In this document: piece by piece, positions 44,466-55,462 of the stretch
Numbering within the stretch: the stretch's first letter is position 1
How the letters are laid out: each line of letters begins with the position of its first letter
Source of the DNA: Streptomyces sp. NBC_01231
GTDB taxonomy: Bacteria; Actinomycetota; Actinomycetes; Streptomycetales; Streptomycetaceae
DNA length: 64,000 nucleotides
Assembly (NCBI GenBank): GCA_035999765.1
Contig: CP108521.1
Location: forward strand, 8,928,001 to 8,992,000
Reading direction: 5' to 3'
The notes under the pieces: model-generated
What the model saw: only the letters and a program-made list of their open reading frames with translations
The model's database searches: none
What the model was told of the DNA's origin: nothing
Translations under genes and position numbers: made by a program

Positions 44466-46045
44466 GGCCTGCGCCAGCTCCGTCCGTCTCGTGCGAGCAT
44501 CTCGTCGGCTTCCTCGGGTCCCCAGCTGCCGGACGCGTACTGCGCCGGACTGCCGCGGTTCGCCCAGTACTCCTCGATCGGGTCGAGGATCTTCCAGGAC
44601 TCTTCCACTTCCTGGTGGCGGGGGAACAGGTTGGCGTCGCCGAGGAGGACGTCCAGGATGAGGCGCTCGTACGCCTCCGGGCTGGACTCCGTGAACGACT
44701 CGCCGTAGGCGAAGTCCATCGACACGTCCCGGATCTCCATCGAGGTGCCCGGCACCTTGGAGCCGAAGCGGACCGTCATGCCCTCGTCGGGCTGGACGCG
44801 GAAGACGATCGCGTTCTGCCCGAGCTCCTCGGTGGCGGAGGAGTCGAAGGGGGAGTGCGGGGCCCGCTTGAAGACGACCGCGATCTCGGTGACCCGGCGG
44901 CCCAGCCGCTTGCCGGTGCGCAGGTAGAAGGGGATGCCCGCCCAGCGGCGGTTGTCCACCTCCAGCTTGATGGCCGCGTAGGTGTCGGTCTTCGACTGCG
45001 GGTCGATGCCCTCCTCCTGGAGGTACCCGGCCACCTTCGCGCCGCCCTGCCAGCCCTCCGCGTACTGCGCCAGCACGGTGTGCTCGCCGATCTCCTCCGG
45101 AAGCCGCACCGACTTGAGCACCTTGAGCTTCTCGGTGAGCAGCGAATCGGCGTCGAAGGCGATGGGCTCCTCCATGGCGGTCAGGGCCATGAGTTGGAGC
45201 AGGTGGTTCTGGATGACGTCACGGGCGGCGCCGATGCCGTCGTAGTACCCGGCCCGGCCGCCGATGCCGATGTCCTCGGCCATCGTGATCTGCACGTGGT
45301 CGACGTACGACCGGTTCCAGAGCGGCTCGTACATCTGGTTGGCGAAGCGCAGCGCCAGGATGTTCTGGACGGTCTCCTTGCCGAGGTAGTGGTCGATGCG
45401 GAACACCTGGTCCGGCTCGAACACGTCGTGCACGAGCGCGTTCAGCTCACGGGCGCTCTTCAGGTCGTGCCCGAAGGGCTTCTCGATGACCGCCCGCCGC
45501 CAGGAGCCCTCCGGCGCGTCGGCCAGCCCGTGCTTCTTCAGCTGCCGGACGACCTTCGGGAAGAACTTCGGCGGTACGGAGAGATAGAAGGCGTAGTTGC
45601 CGCTCGTACCGCGCGAGGCGTCCAACTCATCGACGGCGGACCGCAGTTGCTTGAACGCGGTGTCGTCGTCGAAGTCGCCGGGGATGAACCGCATGCCCTC
45701 GGCGAGCTGCTGCCAGACCTCCTCGCGGAACTCGGTGCGCGCGTGCTCGCGGACCGCGTCGTGCACGACCTGCGCGAAGTCCTGGTCCTCCCAGTCCCGG
45801 CGGGCGAACCCGAGGAGTGAGAAGCCGGGCGGCAGCAGACCGCGGTTGGCGAGGTCGTAGACGGCCGGCATCAGTTTCTTGCGGGACAGGTCACCCGTGA
45901 CGCCGAAGATGACGAGCCCGGACGGGCCCGCGATCCGCGGCAGCCGGCGGTCCTGGGTGTGCCGGAGCGGGTTGGACCAGTCGGCGGGCGGTGCGGCCGG
46001 GAGGGTGGTCACGGCCTCGGCCGCCTCGGACAGTTCGTTGCTCAT
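44462..46045 (-). CDS. zwf: Glucose-6-phosphate 1-dehydrogenase
   Basis: A protein of 527 residues. The NADP fold is [23 protein letters not shown] (about 39-61), and [11 protein letters not shown] is the EKP motif. The substrate signature [14 protein letters not shown] near 225 carries the catalytic His. The C-terminal beta domain is intact. It converts glucose-6-phosphate to 6-phosphogluconolactone and makes NADPH. No lactonase gene is in the operon, so that step must be supplied elsewhere or be spontaneous. Its ends overlap tal and opcA by four bases each. Confidence 0.96.
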   Translation of the reverse strand: MSNELSEAAEAVTTLPAAPPADWSNPLRHTQDRRLPRIAGPSGLVIFGVTGDLSRKKLMPAVYDLANRGLLPPGFSLLGFARRDWEDQDFAQVVHDAVREHARTEFREEVWQQLAEGMRFIPGDFDDDTAFKQLRSAVDELDASRGTSGNYAFYLSVPPKFFPKVVRQLKKHGLADAPEGSWRRAVIEKPFGHDLKSARELNALVHDVFEPDQVFRIDHYLGKETVQNILALRFANQMYEPLWNRSYVDHVQITMAEDIGIGGRAGYYDGIGAARDVIQNHLLQLMALTAMEEPIAFDADSLLTEKLKVLKSVRLPEEIGEHTVLAQYAEGWQGGAKVAGYLQEEGIDPQSKTDTYAAIKLEVDNRRWAGIPFYLRTGKRLGRRVTEIAVVFKRAPHSPFDSSATEELGQNAIVFRVQPDEGMTVRFGSKVPGTSMEIRDVSMDFAYGESFTESSPEAYERLILDVLLGDANLFPRHQEVEESWKILDPIEEYWANRGSPAQYASGSWGPEEADEMLARDGRSWRRP

Positions 46046-47187
46046 TCCTCGTCAACCCCCTTGCTGTTAAGGGACTTCGTCACGGCGTCCAGCAGCTCCT
46101 GCCAGGCCACCTCGAACTTGGCGACACCCTCGTGCTCCAGCTGCCGCACGACCTCGTCGTACGAGATCCCGAGCCGCTCCACCGCGGCGAGGTCGGCGCG
46201 GGCCTGGGCGTAGCCGCCGGTGATGGTGTCGCCGGTGATGTCGCCGTGGTCGGCGGCGGCGTTCAGCGTGGCCTCCGGCATGGTGTTGACCGTGCCGGGG
46301 GCGACCAGGTCGTCGACGTACAGCGTGTCCTTGTACGCCGGGTCCTTCACCCCGGTCGAGGCCCACAGCGGACGCTGCTTGTTGGCCCGGGCGCCGCCGA
46401 GGGCCGTCCAGCGCTCACCGCCGAAGACATCTTCGTACGCCGCGTAGGCGAGCCGCGCGTTGGCGAGGGCGGCGCGACCCTTCAGCGCCAGGGCCTCGTC
46501 GGTGCCGAGCAGGGTCAGCCGCTTGTCGATCTCGGAGTCGACGCGGGAGACGAAGAAGGAGGCCACGGAGTGGATCCCGGAAAGGTCCAGGCCCTTCGCC
46601 CGGGCCTTCTCCAGGCCGGCGAGGTAGGCGTCCATGACCTCGAGGTAGCGCTCCAGGGAGAAGATCAGCGTGACGTTGACGCTGATGCCGAGGCCGATGA
46701 CCTCGGTGATCGCCGGGAGACCGGCCTTCGTCGCCGGAATCTTGATCATGACGTTCGGGCGGTCCACCAGCCAGGCCAGCTGCCTGGCCTCGGCGATGGT
46801 GGCCCGGGTGTCGTGGGCCAGCCGCGGGTCGACCTCGATGGAGACCCGGCCGTCCCGGCCGCCGGTCGCGTCGTACACCGGCCGCAGGACGTCGGCGGCG
46901 GCACGCACGTCGGCGGTCGTCATCATGCGCACGGCCTCGTCGACCGTGACGCCCCGCACGGCGAGGTCGGTGAGCTGCTCCTCGTAGCCCTCACCGGAGC
47001 CGATGGCGGACTGGAAGATGGACGGGTTCGTGGTGACGCCCACCACGTGCCGCGTCCGGACGAGTTCGGCGAGGTTGCCGGACTCGATCCGCCCGCGGGA
47101 GAGGTCGTCCAGCCAGATGGAGACGCCCTCGTCGGACAGGCGCTTGAGTGCTCCCGCGGTCGCGGTCGCTTCGGTCACTGTGATCAT
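46042..47187 (-). CDS. tal: Transaldolase
   Basis: A protein of 381 residues, the long actinobacterial class. Motifs: [14 protein letters not shown] near 50 and [18 protein letters not shown] near 140, where the first Lys of IKIPAT forms the Schiff base. [23 protein letters not shown] and [17 protein letters not shown] follow. The C-terminal end, [19 protein letters not shown] (read as [19 protein letters not shown]), closes the barrel. It moves a dihydroxyacetone unit between fructose-6-phosphate and erythrose-4-phosphate. It lies 19 bp after tkt and overlaps zwf by four bases. Confidence 0.95.
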   Translation of the reverse strand: MITVTEATATAGALKRLSDEGVSIWLDDLSRGRIESGNLAELVRTRHVVGVTTNPSIFQSAIGSGEGYEEQLTDLAVRGVTVDEAVRMMTTADVRAAADVLRPVYDATGGRDGRVSIEVDPRLAHDTRATIAEARQLAWLVDRPNVMIKIPATKAGLPAITEVIGLGISVNVTLIFSLERYLEVMDAYLAGLEKARAKGLDLSGIHSVASFFVSRVDSEIDKRLTLLGTDEALALKGRAALANARLAYAAYEDVFGGERWTALGGARANKQRPLWASTGVKDPAYKDTLYVDDLVAPGTVNTMPEATLNAAADHGDITGDTITGGYAQARADLAAVERLGISYDEVVRQLEHEGVAKFEVAWQELLDAVTKSLNSKGVDEE

Positions 47188-47206
47188 CTTCTTTCTGGCG
47201 ATCTGA

Positions 47207-49300
<2,094 letters not shown>

Positions 49301-49352
49301 CTTCAAGAAATCCTCGATCGGAGCGGGGTAGCTGGTCTGACGCGTTCAAACT

Positions 49353-49369
49353 TAAAAGTCTGACTTTTA
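49353..49369. promoter_or_regulatory. Seventeen-bp palindrome in the tkt/araC intergenic region
   Basis: TAAAAGTCTGACTTTTA is a perfect inverted repeat around one T, in a strikingly AT-rich patch between the divergent tkt operon and the AraC-family gene. It is a good operator candidate for control of the pentose-phosphate operon. AraC proteins more often bind direct repeats, so another regulator (ROK, LacI or DeoR type) is possible. Confidence 0.65.
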
Positions 49370-49446
49370 CGAGGGAAGGTCGAGGTGTGTCAGCCTGTGG
49401 TGAAAGTGGGACACCGGGCGCGTGATCGAGGCGGCACGAGAAGGAC

Positions 49447-50349
49447 ATGGTGGACAGAACCATCCAAGCCGGAGACGGTGACGGCGACATTGACGCGATC
49501 AGAACGTTCCCCTTCCCGGTCGAGTTGAGTGTCGGAGGTGTCGGCGTGCAGGTCGGCCCCATGGGAACCGGCCGTACCTGGCACGCCGACGCGCCCCTGC
49601 ATCGCGTCCACCGCATCGACTTCCACGTGGTGATGTTCTTCGACGGCGGCCCGGTGCACCACATGATCGACTTCGCCCAGTACGAGGTGACCGCCGGCGA
49701 CCTGCTGTGGATCCGCCCGGGGCAGGTCCACCGCTTCTCGCCCACCAGCGAGTACCGCGGAACCGTCCTGACCATGCAACCCGGCTTCCTGCCCCGGGCC
49801 ACGGTCGAGGCCACCGGGCTCTACCGCTACGACCTGCCGCCCCTGCTGCACCTCGACGAGCCCCGATCGGTCGGCCTGCGCGCCGCCCTCGCCCAACTCC
49901 AGCGCGAGTACGAGGACACGACCCTTCCGCCGAGCCTGCACACGTCGGTCCTGCGCCACACCCTGACGGCGTTCCTGCTGCGCCTGGCCCATCTCGCGTC
50001 GAGCTCCGCGGAGGCCACGCGGCAGTGGTCGGACACCACGTTCACCCTCTTCCGCGAGGCGGTCGAGAAGGACTTCGCCACCAACCACAGCGTCAGCGCG
50101 TACGCCGACGCCCTCGGTTACTCCCGCCGCACCCTCGTCCGCGCCGTCCGCGCCGCCACCGGCGAGACCCCCAAGGGCTTCATCGACAAACGCGTCGTCC
50201 TGGAGGCCAAACGTCTCCTCGCCCACACCGACATGCCCATCGGCCGGGTCGGCGCCGCCGTCGGCTTCCCGGACGCGGCCAACTTCTCCAAGTTCTTCCA
50301 GCAGCACACGGACATGACACCGGCGGTGTTCCGGTCGGAGCTGCGCTGA
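49447..50349 (+). CDS. AraC-family transcriptional regulator
   Basis: A protein of 300 residues. The N-terminal cupin-like sensor has HRIDFHVVMFFDGGPVHHMIDFAQYEVTAGDLLWIRPGQVHRF (about 57-100), the AraC arm and jelly-roll pattern. Two helix-turn-helix units lie at about 195-290: VSAYADALGYSRRTLVRAVRAATG and IGRVGAAVGFPDAANFSKFFQQHTDMTPAVFRSEL. It diverges from the tkt operon, with 146 bp between starts, and probably controls it in response to a small carbon compound. AAGGA abuts the ATG; the next codon, GTG 49450, has better spacing and may be the real start. Confidence 0.88.
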   Translation: MVDRTIQAGDGDGDIDAIRTFPFPVELSVGGVGVQVGPMGTGRTWHADAPLHRVHRIDFHVVMFFDGGPVHHMIDFAQYEVTAGDLLWIRPGQVHRFSPTSEYRGTVLTMQPGFLPRATVEATGLYRYDLPPLLHLDEPRSVGLRAALAQLQREYEDTTLPPSLHTSVLRHTLTAFLLRLAHLASSSAEATRQWSDTTFTLFREAVEKDFATNHSVSAYADALGYSRRTLVRAVRAATGETPKGFIDKRVVLEAKRLLAHTDMPIGRVGAAVGFPDAANFSKFFQQHTDMTPAVFRSELR

Positions 50350-50393
50350 GCGGTGCCGGCACCCGGCGGCATCGGACACTTCGGCACGGCGAA

Positions 50394-50419
50394 GGGGCCC
50401 CACGCGCGCGTGGAGCCCC
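50394..50419. terminator. Bidirectional terminator between araC and the GH16 gene
   Basis: Near-perfect 26-nt self-complementary stretch, GGGGCCCCACGC / GCGTGGAGCCCC type, with one C-A mismatch. It lies in the 88 bp between two convergent stops. Confidence 0.65.
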
Positions 50420-50437
50420 CGGTACGGAAGTCGCCGA

Positions 50438-51838
50438 TCAGTGACCGAAGTTGAACCAGTTCACGTTCACGAAGTCGGACGGCTGGCCGCTCGTGAAGGT
50501 GAGATACACGTCGTGCGTCCCCGTCACGGAGCTGATGTTGGCCGGGACCGTTCTCCAGGACTGCCAGCCGCCCGTGTTGGCGAGGGCGAAGCTGCCGACG
50601 GGGGTGGCGGTACGGCTGTCCAGGCGGACCTCGACCAGGCCGCTGGCGCTCCCCGACACTCCGCTCGCCACCCGGGCCACGAACTGCCTGGCCGCCGTGG
50701 AGCCGAAGGTGACGCCCTTGTAGAGGGCCCAGTCGCCGTTGGCGAGAGCCCCGATGTTCTGGCCGCCGCCCGTGTCGGACGTGGTCTCGGTGGTCGTACC
50801 GGACTGGGTGTCGTACGACTCGGCCTGGATGGCGCCGTAGGCGTCACGGTTGCCGGCGGGCGGGGGAGTGGTGCCGCCCCCGCCGGACGACAGCACCTGG
50901 ACGTAGTCGACGACCATCGGGACGCCGGAGCGGGTGTCACCGTCCAGGCCGCCGCCGAAGGCATCCGGGAAGGCGCCGCCCATCGCCACGTTCAGGATGA
51001 CGAAGAAGCCGTGGTTGGTGGCGTTGGTCCAGGTCGTCGCGTCCACCTGGTTCGCGGTGACGGTGTGGTAGTTGACGCCGTCGACGGAGAAGCGGATCGC
51101 CTCCGGGCTCGCCGAACGGTCCCACTCCATCGTGTAGGTGTGGAAGCCGGACTGACAGGTCGTGTTCGGGCAGGCGGTGGAGTTGCCGAGGCCCGTGGTC
51201 TCGTTGCAGGGGCCGCCCGGGTTGCTGCCGCAGTGCATCGTGGCCCACACGGTGTTGCGGCCCTGGACGTTCTCCATGATGTCCAGCTCGCCGACGCCCG
51301 GCCAGTTCTGGTAGTTGCCGCGGTAGGGCGCGCCCAGCATCCAGAACGCGGGCCAGTACCCCTCGGCGGCGGTGCCGGTGACGTTCGGCATCTGGACCCG
51401 GGCCTCGACGCGCAGCTTGCCGCCCGACGGGGGCTGGAAGTCGGTGCGGTTGGTCTCGATACGGCCCGAGGTCCACTTGCCGGCCGCGTCGCGCAGGGGG
51501 GTGATGCGCAGATTGCCGTTGCCGTCGAGCGAGACGTTGCTGGTGCTGTTCGTCATCGTCTCGACCTCGCCGGTGCCCCAGTTGGCGGGGCCGCCCGGAT
51601 ACGAAGTCCCGGTCGCATACTGCCAGTTGGAGGTGTTCACGCCGGTGCCGGCACTGCCGGTGAAGTCGTCGAGGAAGACCTGCGTCCAGCCCGCCGGGGG
51701 CGTGGGCGCGGCGGCGTCGGCGGACGGCGAGGCGACCGCGGCGGCCGCCGCGGCGAGCCCCAGCGTGCTGACGACGGCGACGAGTGCCCGTCGAAGCGGG
51801 CGGCGCCGTCTGCGGGGTGTGCCGGAGGTGTCATTCAT
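50438..51838 (-). CDS. Secreted GH16 endo-beta-1,3-glucanase with C-terminal CBM6
   Basis: A protein of 466 residues from ATG 51838. A basic N-terminus (RRRRRPLRRALVAVVSTLGLAAAAAAV) and an ADAAA site form a long Sec signal peptide. The GH16 domain (about 45-310) has the catalytic GVGELDIMENVQ motif (E-x-D-x-x-E), GYWPAFWMLGA and HTYTMEWDRSASPEAIRFSVDG. A short Gly-Pro linker (SGGGGTTPPPAG) leads to a CBM6 (YGAIQAESYDTQSGT...NFGH, about 330-466). It hydrolyses laminarin-like or mixed-linkage beta-glucan outside the cell. A CebR-like operator lies 62 bp upstream of the start. The gene is monocistronic. Confidence 0.93.
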   Translation of the reverse strand: MNDTSGTPRRRRRPLRRALVAVVSTLGLAAAAAAVASPSADAAAPTPPAGWTQVFLDDFTGSAGTGVNTSNWQYATGTSYPGGPANWGTGEVETMTNSTSNVSLDGNGNLRITPLRDAAGKWTSGRIETNRTDFQPPSGGKLRVEARVQMPNVTGTAAEGYWPAFWMLGAPYRGNYQNWPGVGELDIMENVQGRNTVWATMHCGSNPGGPCNETTGLGNSTACPNTTCQSGFHTYTMEWDRSASPEAIRFSVDGVNYHTVTANQVDATTWTNATNHGFFVILNVAMGGAFPDAFGGGLDGDTRSGVPMVVDYVQVLSSGGGGTTPPPAGNRDAYGAIQAESYDTQSGTTTETTSDTGGGQNIGALANGDWALYKGVTFGSTAARQFVARVASGVSGSASGLVEVRLDSRTATPVGSFALANTGGWQSWRTVPANISSVTGTHDVYLTFTSGQPSDFVNVNWFNFGH

Positions 51839-51900
51839 GGGGGGCCTCTCGGGTGCGAGGGGAATGCGCGGGTGCCTACGAGAGCCCTGCCCCACTTGCT

Positions 51901-51914
51901 TGAGAGCGCTCTCA
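51901..51914. promoter_or_regulatory. CebR/LacI-type operator of the beta-glucanase gene
   Basis: TGAGAGCGCTCTCA is a perfect 14-bp palindrome upstream of the GH16 gene. It differs by one symmetric change from TGGGAGCGCTCCCA, the operator of the cellobiose repressor CebR in Streptomyces. This implies induction by a beta-glucan oligosaccharide through a LacI-family protein not encoded in the window. Confidence 0.85.
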
Positions 51915-52018
51915 CGGCGCGGCCAATGTGCTCCTCGTCACCCCGGGCGTCAAGAGTTGAAACAGGTAAAGTCCTTGCGTCGCAGGTGACTTCAATGAAG
52001 AAAGCCGGCGAGCGGTCC

Positions 52019-52849
52019 TCACCGGTGCGAGGGGTGCCCTCCGGCCCCCCTCGACCCGCTCCGGGGCCGGCTTTCGTCGGGCTGCCATCCCAGCGCCCTG
52101 GAGATCCCGCGCGCCGCGAGCCGCACCGCCGGGACGAGTGCCGGCACCTGGGCGTCCGCCTGGGGCACCACGACCGACACCGCCGCGACGAGCGTGCCGC
52201 CCGGTCCGCGCACCGGCGCCGCCACCGACAGGGCGTCCTCGGTGACCTGACGGTCGCTCACCGCCACGCCCGAGCGCCGCACCTCGGCCAGCGTCCGGCG
52301 CAGTCGCCGGGCGTCGGTGAGGGTGTACGGGGTGAGGGAGGTGAGCGGGCCCGCGCAGTACTCCTTCTGGAGTTCCGGATCGCCGTACGCGAGCAGGACG
52401 AGTCCCACGCCGGTGACGTGCAGCGGCCAGCGGGCGCCGACGCGGATGTGCACGCCGACCGACGAACGGCCCGCGATCCACTCGGTGTAGACGACCTCCG
52501 CGCCGTCGCGCACCGCCAACTGCACGTTCTCGTGCGTGGCTTCGTACAGGTCCTCCAGGTAGGGCAGCGCGGCCTGGCGCAGCGCGAGCCCGCGGGGTGC
52601 CAGGGCGGCGACCTCCCACAGGCGCAGTCCGACGTGATACACGCCCGACTCGTCCCGCTCCAGGGCGCCCCACTCGGTGAGGGCGCCGACGAGCCGGTGG
52701 GTGGTGGTCAGGGACAGTCCGGCCCGGCGGCTGATGTCCGTCAGGCACAACGCCGGGTGGTCGTGGTCGAACGCGGCGAGGACCGACAGCAGCCGGTCGG
52801 GCGCGGAACGCCCCGCCTGCGACAGGGCGGCGTCGGCGGTCGTCGGCAC
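52019..52849 (-). CDS. IclR-family transcriptional regulator
   Basis: A protein of 276 residues from GTG 52849. The winged helix is RLLSVLAAFDHDHPALCLTDISRRAGLSLTTTHRLVGALTEWGALERD (about 19-66). The effector domain contains LYEATHENVQLAVRDGAEVVYTEWIAG, RWPLHVTGVGLVLLAYGD and the C-terminal SVAAPVRGPGGTLVAAVSVVVP. It begins 4 bp after the MarR stop, so both are co-transcribed and probably coupled. Both likely regulate the divergent SDR/amidohydrolase/ligase/MaoC operon, with an aromatic or acyl metabolite as effector (IclR proteins often answer to such compounds). Confidence 0.88.
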   Translation of the reverse strand: MPTTADAALSQAGRSAPDRLLSVLAAFDHDHPALCLTDISRRAGLSLTTTHRLVGALTEWGALERDESGVYHVGLRLWEVAALAPRGLALRQAALPYLEDLYEATHENVQLAVRDGAEVVYTEWIAGRSSVGVHIRVGARWPLHVTGVGLVLLAYGDPELQKEYCAGPLTSLTPYTLTDARRLRRTLAEVRRSGVAVSDRQVTEDALSVAAPVRGPGGTLVAAVSVVVPQADAQVPALVPAVRLAARGISRALGWQPDESRPRSGSRGAGGHPSHR

Positions 52850-52853
52850 GGTG

Positions 52854-53279
52854 TCACCCCAGCCCGGTCTCGGCGATTCTCTGCAGCAGCGAGTGGAGCA
52901 CGTCGCGCTCGGCGGGGTCGAGGGGCTGGAGCAGCTCGTTCGTGACCCGCAGTCCGGCCTCGTCCGTGTCGCGCAGGAAGGCGCGGCCGTCCGCGGTGAG
53001 GACGACGATGCGGCTGCGCCGGTCGTCGGGGGAGGGGCGGCGCTCGGCGAAGCCCAGCTTCTCCAGGTCGTCGACCAGTCCGACGATCGCGCTCGGGTCG
53101 TAGCCGAGGGAGGTGCTCAGTTCGCGTTGCAGCACACCCTCCGACGTGGCGAGGAAGCGCAGCAGCGCGTAGTGGCGCAGGCGCAGACCGGACTCCTGGA
53201 GGGAGGCGTTGAACAGCTGCCCCGAGCGCAGTCCGAGCCGGTAGAGGAGGTAGCCGGTGTCCGCGTGCAGCCCGCGCAT
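52854..53279 (-). CDS. MarR-family transcriptional regulator (start uncertain)
   Basis: From ATG 53279 it has 141 residues: MRGLHADTGYLLYRLGLRSGQLFNASLQ, the winged helix RHYALLRFLATSEGVLQRELSTSLGYDPSAIVGLVDDLEKLGFAERRPSPDDRRSRIVVLT, and a C-terminal dimer helix. The start is a puzzle. ATG 53279 has no ribosome site. The frame stays open to a TTG at 53552, but that would lie in the operator, and no ATG or GTG occurs between. A good AGGGAG near 53361 points at an in-frame ATC codon, so a rare start or a lost ATG is possible. MarR proteins usually sense phenolics or acyl-CoA. The divergent catabolic operon is the likely target. Confidence 0.8.
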   Translation of the reverse strand: MRGLHADTGYLLYRLGLRSGQLFNASLQESGLRLRHYALLRFLATSEGVLQRELSTSLGYDPSAIVGLVDDLEKLGFAERRPSPDDRRSRIVVLTADGRAFLRDTDEAGLRVTNELLQPLDPAERDVLHSLLQRIAETGLG

Positions 53280-53530
53280 CCACGGCTCGTAGGCGTCGAT
53301 CGGAGCGGGGCCCGCGGCGGGGGGCGTCGGGTGCGGCTGGCGGGCGATGGCGATCTCCCTGGTCGGGGCCCCGGGCGGGGCGTCGTGCGTGGTGCGTCGG
53401 TGTGCTGATTGGGTGTGCCGTTTTCGGCCTCGTGCTTCGGCGTCGGCGTCGTGCGCCGGTCTGCTGTCGCGTACGTCGTGGGTGGTGCGTCGTGCCTGGT
53501 GCTTCCAGTCTGGCGCACAAGCCGGGTCGA

Positions 53531-53558
53531 CAACAACTATTGACGTCAACAATTATTG
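53531..53558. promoter_or_regulatory. MarR-type operator pair between marR and the SDR operon
   Basis: Two similar 12-bp quasi-palindromes, CAACAACTATTG (53531-53542) and CAACAATTATTG (53547-53558), flank a perfect TTGACGTCAA (53540-53549). CAA/TTG-type inverted repeats in an AT-rich island are typical of MarR sites. They lie 89 bp before the SDR start. Confidence 0.65.
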
Positions 53559-53646
53559 CTCTTAGCTTCGATCTCGTGGCCGCATCACGCTGCCATCAAG
53601 CGCATCAAGCCGCATCACTCGCGTCAGTTTGTGAAGGGACCCGCCC

Positions 53647-54564
53647 GTGCCCAGCATCGATCTCACCGGCAAGGCCGCCGTCGTCACCGGCAGTGGCCGG
53701 GGCCTCGGCCTCGCCTACGCGCACGCCCTGGCCGCCCACGGCGCCTCCGTGGTCGTGAACGACATCGACGAGGCCGTGGCCGAGCAGGCCGTGAAGTCCA
53801 TCACCGCGGCCGGCGGCACAGCCGTCGCCGAGGTGGTCCCGGTCGGCACCACCGAGGCCGCCGACCGGCTGGTGGGCCGCGCCGTCGAGGAGTTCGGGCG
53901 CCTCGACGTCCTGGTCACCAACGCCGGCATCCTGCGGGACAAGGTGCTGTGGAAGATGACCGACGAGGACTTCGACGCGGTGATCACCACCCACCTCAAG
54001 GGCACCTTCACCTGCGCCCGTGCCGCCGCCGTCCGGATGCGCGAGCAGGGCGAGGGCGGCAGCCTGATCCTGGTCGGCTCCCCGGCCGGGCAGCGCGGCA
54101 ACTTCGGTCAGACGAACTACTCCGCGGCCAAGGCGGGCATCGCCGCGATGGCCCGCACCTGGTCCATGGAACTGGGCCGCGCGGGCGTCACCGTCAACGC
54201 GATCGTGCCGGTCGCCGCGACCGCGATGACCGAGACCATCCCCGCCTTCGCCCCGTACATCGAGGCCATGAGGAACGGCGAGCCGCTGCCCGCCTTCCTC
54301 CGCAAGGGCGAGGGCTTCGGCACCCCCGAGGACTGCGCCGCGATCGTTCCCTTCCTCGCCTCCGAGGCCGCCCGTGGCATCACCGGCCAGGCCATCGGCA
54401 TCGGCGGCGACAAAGTGGCACTCTGGTCGCATCCGCAGGAGATCAGCGCGGCCTACGCCGACGGCGGCTGGACCCCTGAGACGCTGGCGGACGCCTTCCC
54501 CACGTCGGTCGGCGCCGAACTCCAGAGCGTCGGCATCCCCGCCCCGAAGTTCCCGGAGGCCTGA
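53647..54564 (+). CDS. Short-chain dehydrogenase/reductase
   Basis: A protein of 305 residues from GTG 53647 (GAAGGGA upstream). Cofactor motif TGSGRGLGLAYA at 14-25, VNDID after the second strand (Asp, NAD preferred), NAGI near 95, catalytic Ser in LVGSPAGQ and Tyr-x-x-x-Lys in NYSAAKAG near 160. The C-terminus is about 50 residues longer than in common SDRs, and GGDKVALWSHPQEI resembles the SDR part of peroxisomal multifunctional enzyme type 2. It probably oxidises a 3-hydroxyacyl-CoA or an alcohol. It heads a four-gene operon, with the amidohydrolase 2 bp downstream. Confidence 0.87.
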   Translation: MPSIDLTGKAAVVTGSGRGLGLAYAHALAAHGASVVVNDIDEAVAEQAVKSITAAGGTAVAEVVPVGTTEAADRLVGRAVEEFGRLDVLVTNAGILRDKVLWKMTDEDFDAVITTHLKGTFTCARAAAVRMREQGEGGSLILVGSPAGQRGNFGQTNYSAAKAGIAAMARTWSMELGRAGVTVNAIVPVAATAMTETIPAFAPYIEAMRNGEPLPAFLRKGEGFGTPEDCAAIVPFLASEAARGITGQAIGIGGDKVALWSHPQEISAAYADGGWTPETLADAFPTSVGAELQSVGIPAPKFPEA

Positions 54565-54566
54565 CC

Positions 54567-55451
54567 ATGGCGACCATCGACGTCGAGGATCTCGTCGCGA
54601 TCGACGTCCACACCCACGCGGAGGTGTCCTCGAAGGGCCACTCCTCGCTGGACGACGACCTGCACGAAGCCTCCTCCGCCTACTTCAAGGTCGAGGGGAA
54701 GCGGAAGCCCACCCTGGAGGAGACGGCCGCCTACTACCGCGAGCGGAGGATGGCCGCCGTGATCTTCACGGTGGACGCGGAGTCCGCGACCGGCACGGCG
54801 CCCGTCCCCAACGAGGAGGTCGCCGAGGCGGCCGCCGCCAACGCGGACGTGCTCATCCCGTTCGCCTCCATCGACCCCTTCCGGGGAAAGGCCGGGGTCA
54901 AGCAGGCCCGCCGCCTGGTCGAGGAGTACGGGGTGAAGGGCTTCAAGTTCCACCCCAGCATCCAGGGCTTCTTCCCCAACGACCGGTCCGTGGCGTACGA
55001 GCTCTACGAGGTGATCGAGGAGACCGGCACGATCGCGTTGTTCCACACGGGTCAGACCGGCATCGGCGCCGGAGTGCCCGGCGGGGGCGGGATCCGGCTG
55101 AAGTACTCCAACCCCCTCCACGTGGACGACGTGGCCGCCGACTTCCCGCATCTGAAGATCATCCTGGCGCACCCGTCCTTCCCCTGGCAGGACGAGGCCC
55201 TCGCCGTCGCCACACACAAGCCGGGCGTGCACATCGACCTGTCCGGCTGGTCGCCGAAGTACTTCCCGCCGCAACTGGTGCAGTACGCCAACACGCTACT
55301 CAAGGACAAGGTCCTCTTCGGCTCCGACTTCCCCGTCCTCACCCCCGACCGCTGGCTCGCGGACTTCGAGAAGCTGTCGATCAAGGACGAGGTCAAGCCG
55401 AAGATCCTCAAGGAGAACGCCGCCCGCCTGCTCGGGCTGACGAAACCGTAA
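54567..55451 (+). CDS. Amidohydrolase family 2 (ACMSD-like) protein
   Basis: A protein of 294 residues. Metal motif I is IDVHTHAEV near residue 12, then FASIDPFRGKAGVKQARRLVEEYGVKGFKFHPSIQGF, FHTGQ near 160, ILAHPSFPWQDEAL near 205 and FGSDFPVLTPDRW near 255, giving the His/His/Asp set of amidohydrolase-2 decarboxylases and hydratases (ACMSD, gamma-resorcylate decarboxylase). Such enzymes decarboxylate aromatic or unsaturated acids, or hydrate and open rings. It lies between an SDR and an acyl-CoA ligase and probably acts on a ring-derived acid; the exact reaction cannot be read. Confidence 0.85.
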   Translation: MATIDVEDLVAIDVHTHAEVSSKGHSSLDDDLHEASSAYFKVEGKRKPTLEETAAYYRERRMAAVIFTVDAESATGTAPVPNEEVAEAAAANADVLIPFASIDPFRGKAGVKQARRLVEEYGVKGFKFHPSIQGFFPNDRSVAYELYEVIEETGTIALFHTGQTGIGAGVPGGGGIRLKYSNPLHVDDVAADFPHLKIILAHPSFPWQDEALAVATHKPGVHIDLSGWSPKYFPPQLVQYANTLLKDKVLFGSDFPVLTPDRWLADFEKLSIKDEVKPKILKENAARLLGLTKP

Positions 55452-55462
55452 GGGGCGTCACG

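Noticed and set aside
49447..53552. Long plus-strand open frames across the GH16 and regulator genes
   Set aside because: They run antisense to proteins with clear signal peptide, catalytic and helix-turn-helix motifs and show no domain of their own.
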